Part shown: piece by piece, positions 9,264 to 18,099 of the stretch
Layout of the letters: each line of letters begins with the position of its first letter
How positions within the stretch are numbered: the first letter of the stretch is position 1
Assembly: GCA_016931895.1 (NCBI GenBank)
Contig: JAFGDY010000145.1
Coordinates: 1-40,189, forward strand
DNA from: Anaerolineae bacterium
Lineage (GTDB): Bacteria; Chloroflexota; Anaerolineae; 4572-78; J111
Direction of reading: 5' to 3'
DNA length: 40,189 bases
Program-made: the position numbers and the translations under genes
The notes under the pieces: generated by a model
What the model was told of the DNA's origin: nothing
Databases searched by the model: none
The model's input: the letters and a program-made list of their open reading frames with translations, nothing else

Positions 9264-9292
9264 TTGACGGGTATAAGTTTATTGGTTATGAT
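9264..9292 (+). promoter_or_regulatory. Sigma-70-like promoter of the Nif3/nucleoside hydrolase operon
   Basis: TTGACG (9264-9269), a 17-base spacer, and TATGAT (9287-9292). The expected start is near 9299, leaving a leader of about 105 bases to the Nif3-like ATG at 9406. The 250-base divergent region (9155-9405) holds this and the opposing -10 box; nothing else is evident in it. Confidence 0.65.
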
Positions 9293-9405
9293 TGAGAAAG
9301 TTGGGGGAATGGTATATCCCGGCGTCAGGTACAATATTTTCTGTAAATGTATTGGCAGCTGCTTGCCCAAGAACATTTCATGTTATTCAATCCCCAGGAG
9401 GAGAT

Positions 9406-10230
9406 ATGCTTTTAGCAAGACAAGTTATTGAGCGAATCCAGAAAAATGTGGGCGTCCCCTGGCGCGCTGAAACAGTGGACACGGTGATTGCGGGTAAGCC
9501 TGAAACGCCAGTAACAGGAATAACGACCACCATTATGGCTACCCTTGATGTGCTCCAACGCTCGGCTGTGGCCGGGAATAATTTGGTGATTACCCACGAA
9601 CCAACTTTCTACTTGCACCAGGATAAAACTGAAACCCTGACGGAAGATGAAGTCTATCAACTCAAAGTTGACTTCATCCAAAAGCGCCAGCTGGTCATCT
9701 TCCACTTTCACGACCACTGGCATGCGCGACGGCCTGATGGTATTGCCACGGGGATGGTCAAAGAACTGGGCTGGGAAAAGCACGCTGATGGCCTGAACCC
9801 TCACCTTTTTGTCTTTCCGGGTATCCCCCTTGCCCGCTTCGTCAAAGAAATCCAGTCTCAACTGAACATTCGCACTATGCGGGTGGTGGGTGATCCCAAG
9901 CTACAGGTCAATCGAGTGATTGCAAGTTGGGGCTTCTTGGACCGGGATCGCGGCATTAAATTACTCGCTCAACCCGGAGTTGAGGTGGTTATAGCGGGCG
10001 AAACGCGCGAATGGGAAGTGGTGGAATACGCGCAAGACATTATCACCGCCGGAAAGAAAAAAGCCCTGATCCTGCTTGGCCACATGGTGTCTGAGCAAGC
10101 GGGCATGCAGTACTGCGCCGAATGGTTGAAATCATTCATTACAGAAGTGCCCATCGAGTTTCTCCCCATGCCCGAACCGTTCTGGAATCCTGACCATCCT
10201 ACCTATGACCTGACTAACGGTTCATCCTGA
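9406..10230 (+). CDS. Nif3-like dinuclear-metal protein
   Basis: A 274-residue protein of the Nif3 (YbgI) family, whose members form rings and bind two metal ions; the family's biochemical role is unsettled. Candidate metal ligands are the His residues in [18 protein letters not shown] and [12 protein letters not shown], together with Glu in AGETREWE. The ATG at 9406 is chosen because AGGAGGAG lies four bases upstream and the family N-terminus ([15 protein letters not shown]) follows at once; the 38 codons upstream in frame look non-coding. It leads a plus-strand gene set with the ribokinase remnant and the nucleoside hydrolase, which hints at a role in sugar or nucleoside use, but that is inference. 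Confidence 0.8.
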   Translation: MLLARQVIERIQKNVGVPWRAETVDTVIAGKPETPVTGITTTIMATLDVLQRSAVAGNNLVITHEPTFYLHQDKTETLTEDEVYQLKVDFIQKRQLVIFHFHDHWHARRPDGIATGMVKELGWEKHADGLNPHLFVFPGIPLARFVKEIQSQLNIRTMRVVGDPKLQVNRVIASWGFLDRDRGIKLLAQPGVEVVIAGETREWEVVEYAQDIITAGKKKALILLGHMVSEQAGMQYCAEWLKSFITEVPIEFLPMPEPFWNPDHPTYDLTNGSS

Positions 10231-10257
10231 AGCGTGTTGAGCCAAAAGAGCTAACTT

Positions 10258-10470
10258 ATGAACGCAAAGATTGTCGTTGTCGGCTGCCGGCGACGCCTTT
10301 GTCGGCGGTTTTGGCGCTGCCCTGGCTGCCGGAAAACCGCTGGCCGAAGCCATTCGTTGGGGTAATGCCGCCGGCGCCCTGGCCGCCACTGCCTTGGGGG
10401 CGCAATCTTCTCTGCCCACACGCCGCGCAGTAGAAACGTTGTTGGCTGAAGGAACAAACCGTTCAGAATA
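10258..10470 (+). pseudogene. Ribokinase-family (PfkB) gene collapsed to its two ends
   Basis: The ATG at 10258, 27 bases after the Nif3 stop, begins MNAKIVVVG, a normal ribokinase N-terminus. After nine codons the sequence jumps, in another frame, to the C-terminal PfkB signature region (AAGDAFVGGFGAALAAGKP, then LAEAIRWGNAAGALAATALG and a tail ending at TAA 10468-10470). The C-terminal frame is open from 10271. About 230 central residues, including most of the substrate pocket, are gone; the catalytic Asp of the GAGD motif remains as AAGD. The join lies near 10275-10285, inside GTCGTTGTCGG, so a short shared word may have guided the deletion. No functional kinase can be made. Confidence 0.8.
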
Positions 10471-10482
10471 AGGACAGATTTG

Positions 10483-11403
10483 ATGAAATTTCCTACACTT
10501 TCCGCAGCAAGGCGTCTGGAACGTCTCCAACCACTCACCGGCAAAGTGCGGCTGGTGCTGGATACCGACACCTACAACGAGATTGACGACCAGTTTGCCG
10601 TGGTCCATGCTTTGCTCTCGCCGGAGCGACTCCAGGTTGAAGCCATTTATGCGGCCCCTTTTTTTAATGACCGTTCCACCGGCCCCGGCGATGGCATGGA
10701 AAAAAGTTACGCCGAAATTTTGCGGCTGCTAGAGCGGCTTGACGTGTCGCCGGAAGGTTTTGTCTTTCGCGGTTCCACTGCCTATTTGCCTGGCCCTGAC
10801 ACCCCTGTTCCATCAGCCGCCGCGGCCGATCTGGCCCAACGAGCCATGGCCGCCACTGATGAACCCCTGTATGTGGTCGCCATTGGGGCCATTACCAACG
10901 TGGCCTCGGCCATTTTGCTTGAACCTGCCCTCATCGAGCGGGTGGTTGTGGTGTGGTTGGGAGGACACGCTCTGTTTTGGCCGCATACCAAAGAGTTCAA
11001 TCTAAAACAAGATGTTTTTGCCTCTCGCCTCATTTTTGATTGCGGCGTGCCGTTGGCGCGCCTTCCCTGTATGGGCGTCACCTCGCACCTCCAAACCACC
11101 GTGCCCGAAATAGAGCGTTACGTGCAAGGCCGGGGCCGGATTGGCGATTACCTGGCCGGCATTTTCAAAGCTTATCAGCACGACCATTTTGCCTGGTCGA
11201 AAGTGCTCTGGGATATAGCCGCCACCGCCTACCTGGTCAATCCGGCCTGGGTCTCCACTAACCTGGTGCATAGCCCCCTGCTAACCGATCAAATGACCTG
11301 GAGTTTTGATCACTCGCGCCACTTCATCCGGTCCGCCACCTTTATTCAGCGCGACCCCATCTTCCGCGATCTTTTCACTAAAATAGCTGCTTGTGGGAGA
11401 TAA
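10483..11403 (+). CDS. Inosine-uridine-type nucleoside hydrolase
   Basis: A 306-residue enzyme of the IUNH family, which cleaves the N-glycosidic bond of ribonucleosides to free base and ribose using a calcium ion. The N-terminal aspartate cluster is present as VLDTDTYNEIDDQFA (residues 26-40). Also visible are the central AIGAITNVASAIL strand-helix and, near the C-terminus, the WDIAATAYL segment that normally supplies the last metal Asp. ATG 10483 is preferred over the adjacent TTG at 10480 because AAGGA lies nine bases upstream. Next to a ribokinase relic and a ribose-type transporter, it suggests nucleoside salvage feeding ribose into the cell. The exact nucleoside is unknown. Confidence 0.85.
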   Translation: MKFPTLSAARRLERLQPLTGKVRLVLDTDTYNEIDDQFAVVHALLSPERLQVEAIYAAPFFNDRSTGPGDGMEKSYAEILRLLERLDVSPEGFVFRGSTAYLPGPDTPVPSAAAADLAQRAMAATDEPLYVVAIGAITNVASAILLEPALIERVVVVWLGGHALFWPHTKEFNLKQDVFASRLIFDCGVPLARLPCMGVTSHLQTTVPEIERYVQGRGRIGDYLAGIFKAYQHDHFAWSKVLWDIAATAYLVNPAWVSTNLVHSPLLTDQMTWSFDHSRHFIRSATFIQRDPIFRDLFTKIAACGR

Positions 11404-11462
11404 GTAATTGAACTATAATTTAGGCTCAGCCCGTTGTTTTTGCGGGTTGCGTGCATAAGGCT

Positions 11463-11505
11463 AAGGGCGAGATAGCCTGGCTATCTTGTTAAAGAGCCGG
11501 CCCTT
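11463..11505. promoter_or_regulatory. Nested inverted repeats upstream of the AraC-hybrid regulator
   Basis: A perfect palindrome AGATAGC-CTG-GCTATCT (11470-11486) lies inside a wider pair AAGGGC (11463-11468) and GCCCTT (11500-11505), just before the ribosome site GGAGG of the gene at 11521. There is no U run, so a terminator is unlikely. It could be an operator for the regulator itself or a hairpin in its leader. Confidence 0.4.
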
Positions 11506-11520
11506 GGCCTGGAGGTTTCC

Positions 11521-14500
11521 ATGTCTCACACCCTGCGCATAGGTTCAGCCATTGATCCGGTTGATCCTTATTGGGTTCAGGTTAGAGAAGCCGCCTATGA
11601 ACGGGCCGAGCAACTTCCCCTTGATCTTATCTCCATCACCCTGGTCAGCTACCCGGAAACTTTGTCCGAAGAAAGACAGATGGCGCTGGTGGAAGAGTTG
11701 CTGGGCCTGGAATTGGACGCGCTCATTGCCTGGTCGTTGCCTACAGATTTGGTTTACAATATTCCCCAATTTGGGATACCCCTGATTCTGTTGAACGAAA
11801 CAGAAATCCGCCACCCCCTTTTGGTTTCGCCGCTGGGTTTATACGACATTGCCCGGATAGGCAGCACCTATCTGGCCGAACAACTGGCCGGGCAGGGAAC
11901 CGTTCTGGCCCTGGGCGGCCTGGCCCGCGCGCCCTGGCCGGATGATAGCACCAGTTGGCTTGCCGCTAGCCGCGACGTATTTCGGGGCCATCCCCAGATA
12001 ACGTTCAAACACGTGCCTATTCCCTGGGGTTACGAACAGGTTTATCCAGAAATTTATAAAGCCATGCAGCAGCTTACCGGCCCGCTGGATGCTATCTTTG
12101 GCCTGTCTGACACCGTGGCTTTAACCGGCCGGATGGCCGGTTTGGAACTTGGCCTCATTGAACAACCCACGCCGGTAGTAGGCATTGGCGGCAACCCCGA
12201 CACCCTGGCCGCCATCACCGAAGGCGCGTTGGCGGCCACGGTTGAAATCCTGACCGACGAATTGGGCAAACAGGCGGTTGACCTGGCCTATCAGTCTGCG
12301 CAGGGACAATCCCTCCCGGCTCATTTCGCCTACAAATCCAGGCTGGTCACCGCCCAAAATGTGGCCGAAGTGGCCGCGCGGAAATTGGTGGCTATTGCCA
12401 ATTTACCCAACCGTCTGGTGGGGGTTCGGCGCCGGCAGCAACAAGAGCGGCTCAAACAACTGGAAACCAGCCTGGAAATCAGTCGCCGGGTTGGTTCCAT
12501 TTTGGACCACGGCCAACTCTCGCACGAGATTGCCAACTTGATTCGCGCTAACTATGGTTACGACCGGGTGCAGATTTTTCAGTGGCTAGCAGCGGAACAA
12601 TTGCTGATTTTGGAACAGCCCGACCAGATTCAGCCGGAGCAGGCGGCCATCCCGCTCCCCGGCTCCGGGGTGCTGGGGCAGGCTTTAATGCGCAACGAAC
12701 CCATTTTTATTCCCGATACGCACCGCAGCCCCCGCTTTCCCCCCGATCCCCGTTGGCCCGATACCCGCACCCGCGTTGTTCTGCCCATCCGTTTGGGCGA
12801 TAAAATATTGGGGCTGTTAGACCTGCACAGCAACCAGTCGGTGCTGCGCACCCGGCAAGAGTTGGTTGGCCTGCAATCGCTGGCCGACCAATTGGGCGTG
12901 GCTATGCAAAATGCCCGGCTTTACGGTGAAGCCTTACAGGCCCGCGCCGTGGCCGAACAGGCCGACCAGTTAAAAACACGGCTGTTGGCCAACGTTAGCC
13001 ACGAACTCCGCACGCCCCTGAATGTGATCTTGGGTTATATTCAAACAGCGCTCAAATCATCCCGGCCCTACAGCCCGGACTTGTCGCCTGATTTACGCAA
13101 AGATTTACAACAGATTGGGCGTAATGCCGACCATCTGCTGCACGTGATCAATGATTTGCTGGATTTGTCTCGGGCGGAAATCAACGAACTGGCTTTGCTG
13201 CCGGAAATCATCGAGCCGCGCCCGTTTTTGCTGGATGTTTTTGACGGCGTTGCCGCTGGTGTTGATGACCATGCAGTGCAGTGGCAGTTACAATTGCCCC
13301 CCCGCCTGCCTGCAATCCAGGCCGACCCGGTGCGCCTGCGCCAGATTTTACTCAACTTGCTCAGTAATGCCCGCAAATTTACCAAACAGGGTCGGATAGT
13401 GTTGGGTGCAGAAGTTATGCCGTCACATCTGCATATCTGGGTCCAGGATACCGGCGTGGGCATTCCCGCTGGCCAGCAGGAACGCATCTTTGAGCCTTTC
13501 ATCACCGCCGAGTATGCCGGTTTTCAAAAAGGCGGGATCGGCCTGGGCCTGTCTATTACAAGGCGGTTGGTGGCCCTCCATCGCGGCTCACTGACCCTGG
13601 AAAGCCAACCTGGCCAGGGCAGCACGTTTCACCTCTACCTCCCTTGGCCCAGTTTGAGCGAGCAGACGGTAACAGCGCCCGCGCTGGCGGTTCAGCCTGT
13701 GTTATTGTTGATTTCAACCCAGGACCAACCGGCCAGTGAACTGGTTGAACTCAGCCAGCGCCAGGGCCTGGAGATACGCTGCCTGAAGACCGGGGCTAAC
13801 ATGGAAGCAGGGCTGGCCGGAATCCAACCCGCCCTCCTGGCCTGGGACTTGGCCAACGCCACGTCTGACGATTGGCTGGTAGTGCAGCGGCTGCGCCACC
13901 AGCCCCATTTGAGCCAGACCCCCTTTATTTTGTATAGGCAAGAGCAGGACAACCCGCCCGCCCTGGCCTTGGGCATGACCAACTTGGTTGCCAAACCCGT
14001 CAACGGCCAAACGTTGACCGAAGCCATCAATACTTTGTGCCCGTCCAAGTCGGTTGGCTCTATTCTCATTGTAGATGACGACCCGCAAGCGCTTGCACTC
14101 TACCGGGACATGGTGGCCAAAGGACTCCCCGGCTATTCCATCTCCGTTGCCTCCGGGGGGATGCAGGCCCTGGCCCTGATGAAACAAAGCCCCCCGGCCC
14201 TGGTTGTGTTAGATTTGATGATGCCGGAGATGGATGGATTTGCCGTGTTAGATTGGATGCGGGCCAATGCCCAAACCCGGACGGTGCCGGTGCTCATTCT
14301 CAGCGGCCGGATGTTGACCTTTGAGGACATCAAACGCCTTGAGCAACACGCCCGCACTACCTTCCAGAGTAAAGATATTCTGACTGAAGCAGAGACGACC
14401 GTTGCGTTACAACGTCTCTTATTTGATGACGATACCTTACCTCTGCCCACCAGCGCCTTGGTCAAACGCACCCTCGCTTACTTACACCAGAACTATCAAC

Positions 14501-14769
14501 ATCCCCTTTCCCGCCAGGAAATTGCCGACGCTATTGGTGTCAGCAAAAATTATCTCAGCCACATCTTTCGTCAGGAGTTGGGTCTTTCGCCCTGGGAATA
14601 CCTGAATCGCTATCGCATCAAACAGGCCAAAGAGCTTTTGAGTTGTACCAGCCAGAGCGTGACCGAAGTGGCTTTCCAGGTTGGTTTTAATAATCCCCCC
14701 TATTTCAGCCGGGTTTTCCGCGATCAAACCGGCCTGTCACCCAGCGAGTATCGCCGAAGCCCTCAATAG
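11521..14769 (+). CDS. Cytosolic one-chain signalling protein: PBP1-GAF-HisKA-HATPase-pseudoREC-REC-AraC
   Basis: A 1082-residue hybrid regulator with no signal peptide or membrane helix. Order: a LacI/ribose-binding-like ligand domain (1-285), a coiled linker, a GAF domain (320-470), HisKA with H494 in NVSHELRTP, and an ATPase domain with N616, DTGVGIP (643-649) and GIGLGL (672-677). A degenerate receiver follows (725-838), keeping a possible acceptor D776 and K825 but lacking the acidic pair. A full receiver is next (D852/D853, acceptor D898, S928, K951), then a complete two-helix AraC domain (980-1080). Phosphorelay inside one chain would switch DNA binding. GGAGG precedes the ATG by six bases. 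The ABC transporter genes begin 255 bases downstream, and its binding protein has the same type-1 fold as the sensor, so this protein probably controls them in response to the imported ligand (inference). Confidence 0.9.
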   Translation: MSHTLRIGSAIDPVDPYWVQVREAAYERAEQLPLDLISITLVSYPETLSEERQMALVEELLGLELDALIAWSLPTDLVYNIPQFGIPLILLNETEIRHPLLVSPLGLYDIARIGSTYLAEQLAGQGTVLALGGLARAPWPDDSTSWLAASRDVFRGHPQITFKHVPIPWGYEQVYPEIYKAMQQLTGPLDAIFGLSDTVALTGRMAGLELGLIEQPTPVVGIGGNPDTLAAITEGALAATVEILTDELGKQAVDLAYQSAQGQSLPAHFAYKSRLVTAQNVAEVAARKLVAIANLPNRLVGVRRRQQQERLKQLETSLEISRRVGSILDHGQLSHEIANLIRANYGYDRVQIFQWLAAEQLLILEQPDQIQPEQAAIPLPGSGVLGQALMRNEPIFIPDTHRSPRFPPDPRWPDTRTRVVLPIRLGDKILGLLDLHSNQSVLRTRQELVGLQSLADQLGVAMQNARLYGEALQARAVAEQADQLKTRLLANVSHELRTPLNVILGYIQTALKSSRPYSPDLSPDLRKDLQQIGRNADHLLHVINDLLDLSRAEINELALLPEIIEPRPFLLDVFDGVAAGVDDHAVQWQLQLPPRLPAIQADPVRLRQILLNLLSNARKFTKQGRIVLGAEVMPSHLHIWVQDTGVGIPAGQQERIFEPFITAEYAGFQKGGIGLGLSITRRLVALHRGSLTLESQPGQGSTFHLYLPWPSLSEQTVTAPALAVQPVLLLISTQDQPASELVELSQRQGLEIRCLKTGANMEAGLAGIQPALLAWDLANATSDDWLVVQRLRHQPHLSQTPFILYRQEQDNPPALALGMTNLVAKPVNGQTLTEAINTLCPSKSVGSILIVDDDPQALALYRDMVAKGLPGYSISVASGGMQALALMKQSPPALVVLDLMMPEMDGFAVLDWMRANAQTRTVPVLILSGRMLTFEDIKRLEQHARTTFQSKDILTEAETTVALQRLLFDDDTLPLPTSALVKRTLAYLHQNYQHPLSRQEIADAIGVSKNYLSHIFRQELGLSPWEYLNRYRIKQAKELLSCTSQSVTEVAFQVGFNNPPYFSRVFRDQTGLSPSEYRRSPQ

Positions 14770-15024
14770 AAACCATCGGCAGAAACCATCATCGTTCTTT
14801 TTTACAAGAGAACAGTACTATTTTGCATGCGCCGGCCTCCTTTTTCAACTACAATCAAAAATGGCGCTGCTTTAATCCACCATTGCCTATCGGGGTGAGA
14901 TTTGGAGTTATTTTGAAGGGAGGTGGTCGCTGCTGATAATGATTTTTTGAGATGGTCTAGGGAAGTGTGTTTGTCGGTTCAATCAAAATAAAAACTAAGA
15001 TAGTGTTAAGAGAAGGAGAAAAAA

Positions 15025-16179
15025 ATGAATCGCAAGAAATTTGTGTTGATTTTTAGCCTGATGATGGTTTTGTTGCTGGTTGCGGCCTGTGCGCAAACCC
15101 CGGCGGCCCCTGCGCCGGAACAGCCGCAGGAAGAAGAAGCGCAGGTTGAAGCGCAGCCGCAGGAAGTTCAAGAAGAGCAAGCCACCGCCAAGCCTGAAGA
15201 ACAGCCGGCTGAGAAACCGGTAGAAGAACCTACCGCCAAAAAAGAAGCGCCCCAGCAAGCCGAAGGTAAATGGTGCAGCAATACCAAGATAGTGTTTTTC
15301 CCTGGCGGTTCCCCTGGTGGGCCTTTTGCCACCGTTGTTTATAACGGGGCTGTAGCTGCCGCCGCCGACTTGGGCGCTGATGTGGAATATGTGTGGTCTG
15401 ATTGGAACCCGGAGAAAATGGTCACCCAATTTGCCGAAGCCGCCGCCACCAAGCCCGACGGCATTGCCATTATGGGCCACCCCGGCGACGATGCTTTCCA
15501 ATCCGTGGTTGATGATGCGGAAGCTCAAGGCATTATTGTGACCAGCCAGAACACCACCCTGCCCGTTCTTGAAGCCAAATATAGCTCTCAGGGCTTTGGT
15601 TATGTTGGCGCAGAGCTGTATAGCGCGGGATATGCGCTTGGCTCCGAAGCTGTTCAGCGCTTTGGCTTGCAGGCAGGCGATCGAGCTATGGTTTGGGGTC
15701 TGTTGGCCCAGGCGGGTCGGGGCGAGCGCACCAAAGGCGTGATTGATGCGCTGGAAGAAGCAGGGTTGGTAGTGGACTACCTTGAGATTGACGACTCCAC
15801 CAACGCCGATGCCACTGCCGGTACGCCCACCTTTGTGGGTTACGTGTCTGCCAACCCCGATGTTAAGCTGGTGGTTACCGACCACGGCGCGTTGACCGCG
15901 ACCCTGGAAACTTATCTCACCACTGCGGGCCTGGGGCCGGATGATGTGTACGCCGCCGGTTTCGACCTGTCCAGCGCCACCGTTGAGGCTATTCGCGGCG
16001 GCTGGACCGACCTGGTGATTGACCAGCAGCAGTGGCTGCAAGGCTATTTGCCTATTTTGCAGATTTGCCTGACCCACAACTATGCTTTCACCGGCCTGCA
16101 CATTGATACCGGAGCCGGTTTTGCCCACAAAGACAACGTTGACCTGCTGGCCGACCTGGTTGAACAACAGATTCGGTAA
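15025..16179 (+). CDS. Ribose-type sugar ABC transporter substrate-binding lipoprotein
   Basis: A 384-residue extracytoplasmic solute receptor. The signal peptide (1-21) ends in lipobox VAAC (Cys22). A spacer rich in Glu, Pro and Gln (25-85) tethers the domain. The mature part is a type-1 periplasmic-binding fold: first strand TKIVFFPGGSPGGPFATVV, a repeat-domain start DGIAIMGHPGDDAFQSVVDD, hinge region YVSANPDVKLVVTDHG, then DDVYAAGFDLSS and VIDQQQWLQGYLPIL, as in ribose, xylose and autoinducer-2 receptors. The ribosome site AGAAGGAG lies nine bases before the ATG. It leads the transporter operon with the ATPase and permease. The ligand is not identifiable; neighbours suggest a pentose or nucleoside-derived compound. 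Confidence 0.88.
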   Translation: MNRKKFVLIFSLMMVLLLVAACAQTPAAPAPEQPQEEEAQVEAQPQEVQEEQATAKPEEQPAEKPVEEPTAKKEAPQQAEGKWCSNTKIVFFPGGSPGGPFATVVYNGAVAAAADLGADVEYVWSDWNPEKMVTQFAEAAATKPDGIAIMGHPGDDAFQSVVDDAEAQGIIVTSQNTTLPVLEAKYSSQGFGYVGAELYSAGYALGSEAVQRFGLQAGDRAMVWGLLAQAGRGERTKGVIDALEEAGLVVDYLEIDDSTNADATAGTPTFVGYVSANPDVKLVVTDHGALTATLETYLTTAGLGPDDVYAAGFDLSSATVEAIRGGWTDLVIDQQQWLQGYLPILQICLTHNYAFTGLHIDTGAGFAHKDNVDLLADLVEQQIR

Positions 16180-16229
16180 AATTTGTGAATTTCAGGATCA
16201 AGACATAAAATTTGTTTCAGTCTTAGTAG

Positions 16230-16250
16230 GGGCAGGTCCAAAACCTGCCC
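16230..16250. repeat. Short intercistronic palindrome (GGGCAGGT/ACCTGCCC)
   Basis: Eight-base arms with a five-base loop lie between the binding-protein stop and the ATPase start. There is no U run. Such a hairpin could protect the 3' end of the abundant binding-protein message, or be one copy of a dispersed extragenic repeat. Confidence 0.55.
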
Positions 16251-16284
16251 TTACTTGGCAAAATTTCTGATTGAGGTAAAGTAT

Positions 16285-17046
16285 ATGGCTGAAGAGTATA
16301 GGCTTGAGTTAAAAAACGTCTCCAAATCTTTTGGAGAGGTTAAATCACTGCGGGATGTTGAATTTAAGTTGGGGCGTAATGAAGTAGTGGGCTTGTTGGG
16401 CGATAACGGCGCGGGTAAATCCACGCTGATTAAAGTGGTTACCGGTTATCATCAGCCCGATGAGGGTGAGATTTATTTCAACGGCCAAAAGGTTGAGCAT
16501 TTATCTGTGCCCAAAGCCCGCGAACTGGGCGTGGAAACGGTGTACCAGGAGCGCGCCCTGGCCGAACTGCAAACCCTGTGGCGCAATATCTTTATTGGCC
16601 GGGAGATGAGTAATACGCTTGGTTTTCTGAAAGTGAAAGAGATGAAGGAAGAGACGCATCGGTTAATGGTGGAATCAATGGGCTTTACCTCATCTGCCGT
16701 TTCTCCAGAATCAATTATCCGCACCTTTTCCGGTGGGGAGAAGCAGGGGGTGGCCATTACCCGGGCTTTGTATTTTGATGCCGAAATCATTATTCTTGAC
16801 GAGCCGACCATGGGGCTGTCTTTAAAAGAAACCCGTAAATTGCTTAATTTTGTGCGGGGTATCAAAGAGGCCGGTAAGTCGGCCATTTTTATTGACCACA
16901 ATATTTTCCACGTTTATTCTGTGGCAGATAGAGTGGTGGTGTTGGACCGGGGCCGGGTGGCCGGAGAGTTTATGACCGCAGATATAACCCTGGAAGATCT
17001 GATGGACAAAATGTATCGGATTGCTGAAACAGGCAGCTTTGAGTGA
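16285..17046 (+). CDS. Sugar ABC transporter ATP-binding protein (single domain)
   Basis: A 253-residue ATPase that would power the sugar importer. It shows Walker A GDNGAGKST (39-47), Q88 in VYQERAL, signature FSGGEKQG (148-155), Walker B AEIIILDEP (166-174) and the switch His205 in IFIDHNIFH. It has only one ABC domain, as in FrcA-like importers, whereas RbsA/XylG proteins carry two fused copies; two copies would therefore assemble with the permease dimer. The ATG at 16285 has GAGGTAAAG upstream and fits the family N-terminus; a TTG 30 bases upstream is less likely. The signature starts with FSGG rather than LSGG, a common variant. The permease start is 17 bases beyond the stop. Confidence 0.9.
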   Translation: MAEEYRLELKNVSKSFGEVKSLRDVEFKLGRNEVVGLLGDNGAGKSTLIKVVTGYHQPDEGEIYFNGQKVEHLSVPKARELGVETVYQERALAELQTLWRNIFIGREMSNTLGFLKVKEMKEETHRLMVESMGFTSSAVSPESIIRTFSGGEKQGVAITRALYFDAEIIILDEPTMGLSLKETRKLLNFVRGIKEAGKSAIFIDHNIFHVYSVADRVVVLDRGRVAGEFMTADITLEDLMDKMYRIAETGSFE

Positions 17047-17062
17047 GATAAGGATAACAAAG

Positions 17063-18082
17063 ATGAGTTCTATCATTGAAAATCCAGAGGTCAAGCAAGA
17101 TTTGCCCACGCCTCCAGCAGCATTTAATTTGGCTAAATTTTTGAGTACCTATGGCCCCCAGTTGGGCATTATTGGGGTGTTTGTGTTGGGCTGGTTGTTT
17201 TTTATTGTGGCGGCCCCGGAAACGTTTCTTTCTCCCCAAATTTATTTGGCGTTTATGTCAACCATCCCCTTTTTTGCTATTGTGGCCCTGCCTTTGACCA
17301 TGGCCGTTATTGCCGGGGAGATGGATTTGTCGTTTCCTTCAATTATGGCTATTGGCATGGTGGCCTTTATTGGGGTGTTTAAGGCCACGGGGAGCGTTCT
17401 TTTGGCCTTGTTGGCCGGTTTGGTCACCGGATTTTTGGCCGGTACTTTGAATGGGGTGATTGTGGTGGGGATTGGCATTCCCTCGTTAGTGGTTACCATT
17501 GGCACTCAGTTTTTCTGGCGCGGGGCAGTTTTGGTGCTTTTGGGCGGTAAAGGTAATACGTTGGTTGAGGCCAAAGATAGCTTGCTGCGTGAAGTGCTGG
17601 TGGGCAAAATTGGCATTATCCCGGTGCAAATGATTTGGCTGATCATCATTGCCGTCTGCACCTGGTTCCTGTTGAATCGGCATAAATTTGGGGCGCAGAT
17701 TTATGTGATCGGCGATAATAAAAATACGGCAGAACTGATGGGCATAAACACTAAAGTGACCCGCATGCTGGTGTTTGCCCTGGTGGGAATGGCCGCGGCC
17801 TTTGCCGGTATTCTGGCCAGTTTGCACGTTTCCTTTTTTTGGCCTTCTTTGGGTGATGGTTATTTGTTAAAAACCCTGGCGGCGGTTTTTTTGGGCGGCA
17901 CGTCGGTGTTTGGTGGGGTTGGCACCATTTTGGGCACGTTCATTGGCAGTTTTATCATTGGCGCTATTGAGGCCGCCATTGTAGCCGTTGGCCTAACCGG
18001 CTTTTGGACCCAACTAATTTACGGCCTCATTATTATTCTGTCGGTTTCTATGCACGCCATCTTACGTAGAAGGTTGGGTTAA
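17063..18082 (+). CDS. Sugar ABC transporter permease (RbsC/XylH-type)
   Basis: A 339-residue integral membrane protein of the branched-chain/ribose permease family. About eight to ten hydrophobic segments are visible, starting with LGIIGVFVLGWLFFIVAA after a polar N-terminus of about 40 residues. Family motifs include the loop GEMDLSFPSIMAIG (the usual GGIDLSVGS region), GVIVVGIGIPSLVVTIGT, NTAELMGINTKVTRMLVF and AAVFLGGTSVFGGVGTILGTFIG. The ATG at 17063 has AAGGA eight bases upstream, and the 14 codons upstream overlap the ATPase end. It forms the channel with the neighbouring ATPase and receives ligand from the lipoprotein at 15025. Confidence 0.9.
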   Translation: MSSIIENPEVKQDLPTPPAAFNLAKFLSTYGPQLGIIGVFVLGWLFFIVAAPETFLSPQIYLAFMSTIPFFAIVALPLTMAVIAGEMDLSFPSIMAIGMVAFIGVFKATGSVLLALLAGLVTGFLAGTLNGVIVVGIGIPSLVVTIGTQFFWRGAVLVLLGGKGNTLVEAKDSLLREVLVGKIGIIPVQMIWLIIIAVCTWFLLNRHKFGAQIYVIGDNKNTAELMGINTKVTRMLVFALVGMAAAFAGILASLHVSFFWPSLGDGYLLKTLAAVFLGGTSVFGGVGTILGTFIGSFIIGAIEAAIVAVGLTGFWTQLIYGLIIILSVSMHAILRRRLG

Positions 18083-18099
18083 AAACAAAAGGGAAAGTC

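Noticed and set aside
11428-11448. Terminator after the nucleoside hydrolase (CCCG...CGGG hairpin)
   Set aside because: Only six pairs including one G-U, and no U run follows; too weak to call.
14770-15024. Promoter for the sugar transporter operon
   Set aside because: Only poor matches with 19-base or irregular spacing were found (TTGTCG...TAAGAT). It may depend on the upstream regulator, so no box is claimed.
14995-16167. Long minus-strand open frame opposite the sugar-binding lipoprotein
   Set aside because: Its translation is low-complexity (GGG, RFFFR) and mirrors the plus-strand gene, which has a signal peptide, ribosome site and family fold. It is a shadow frame.
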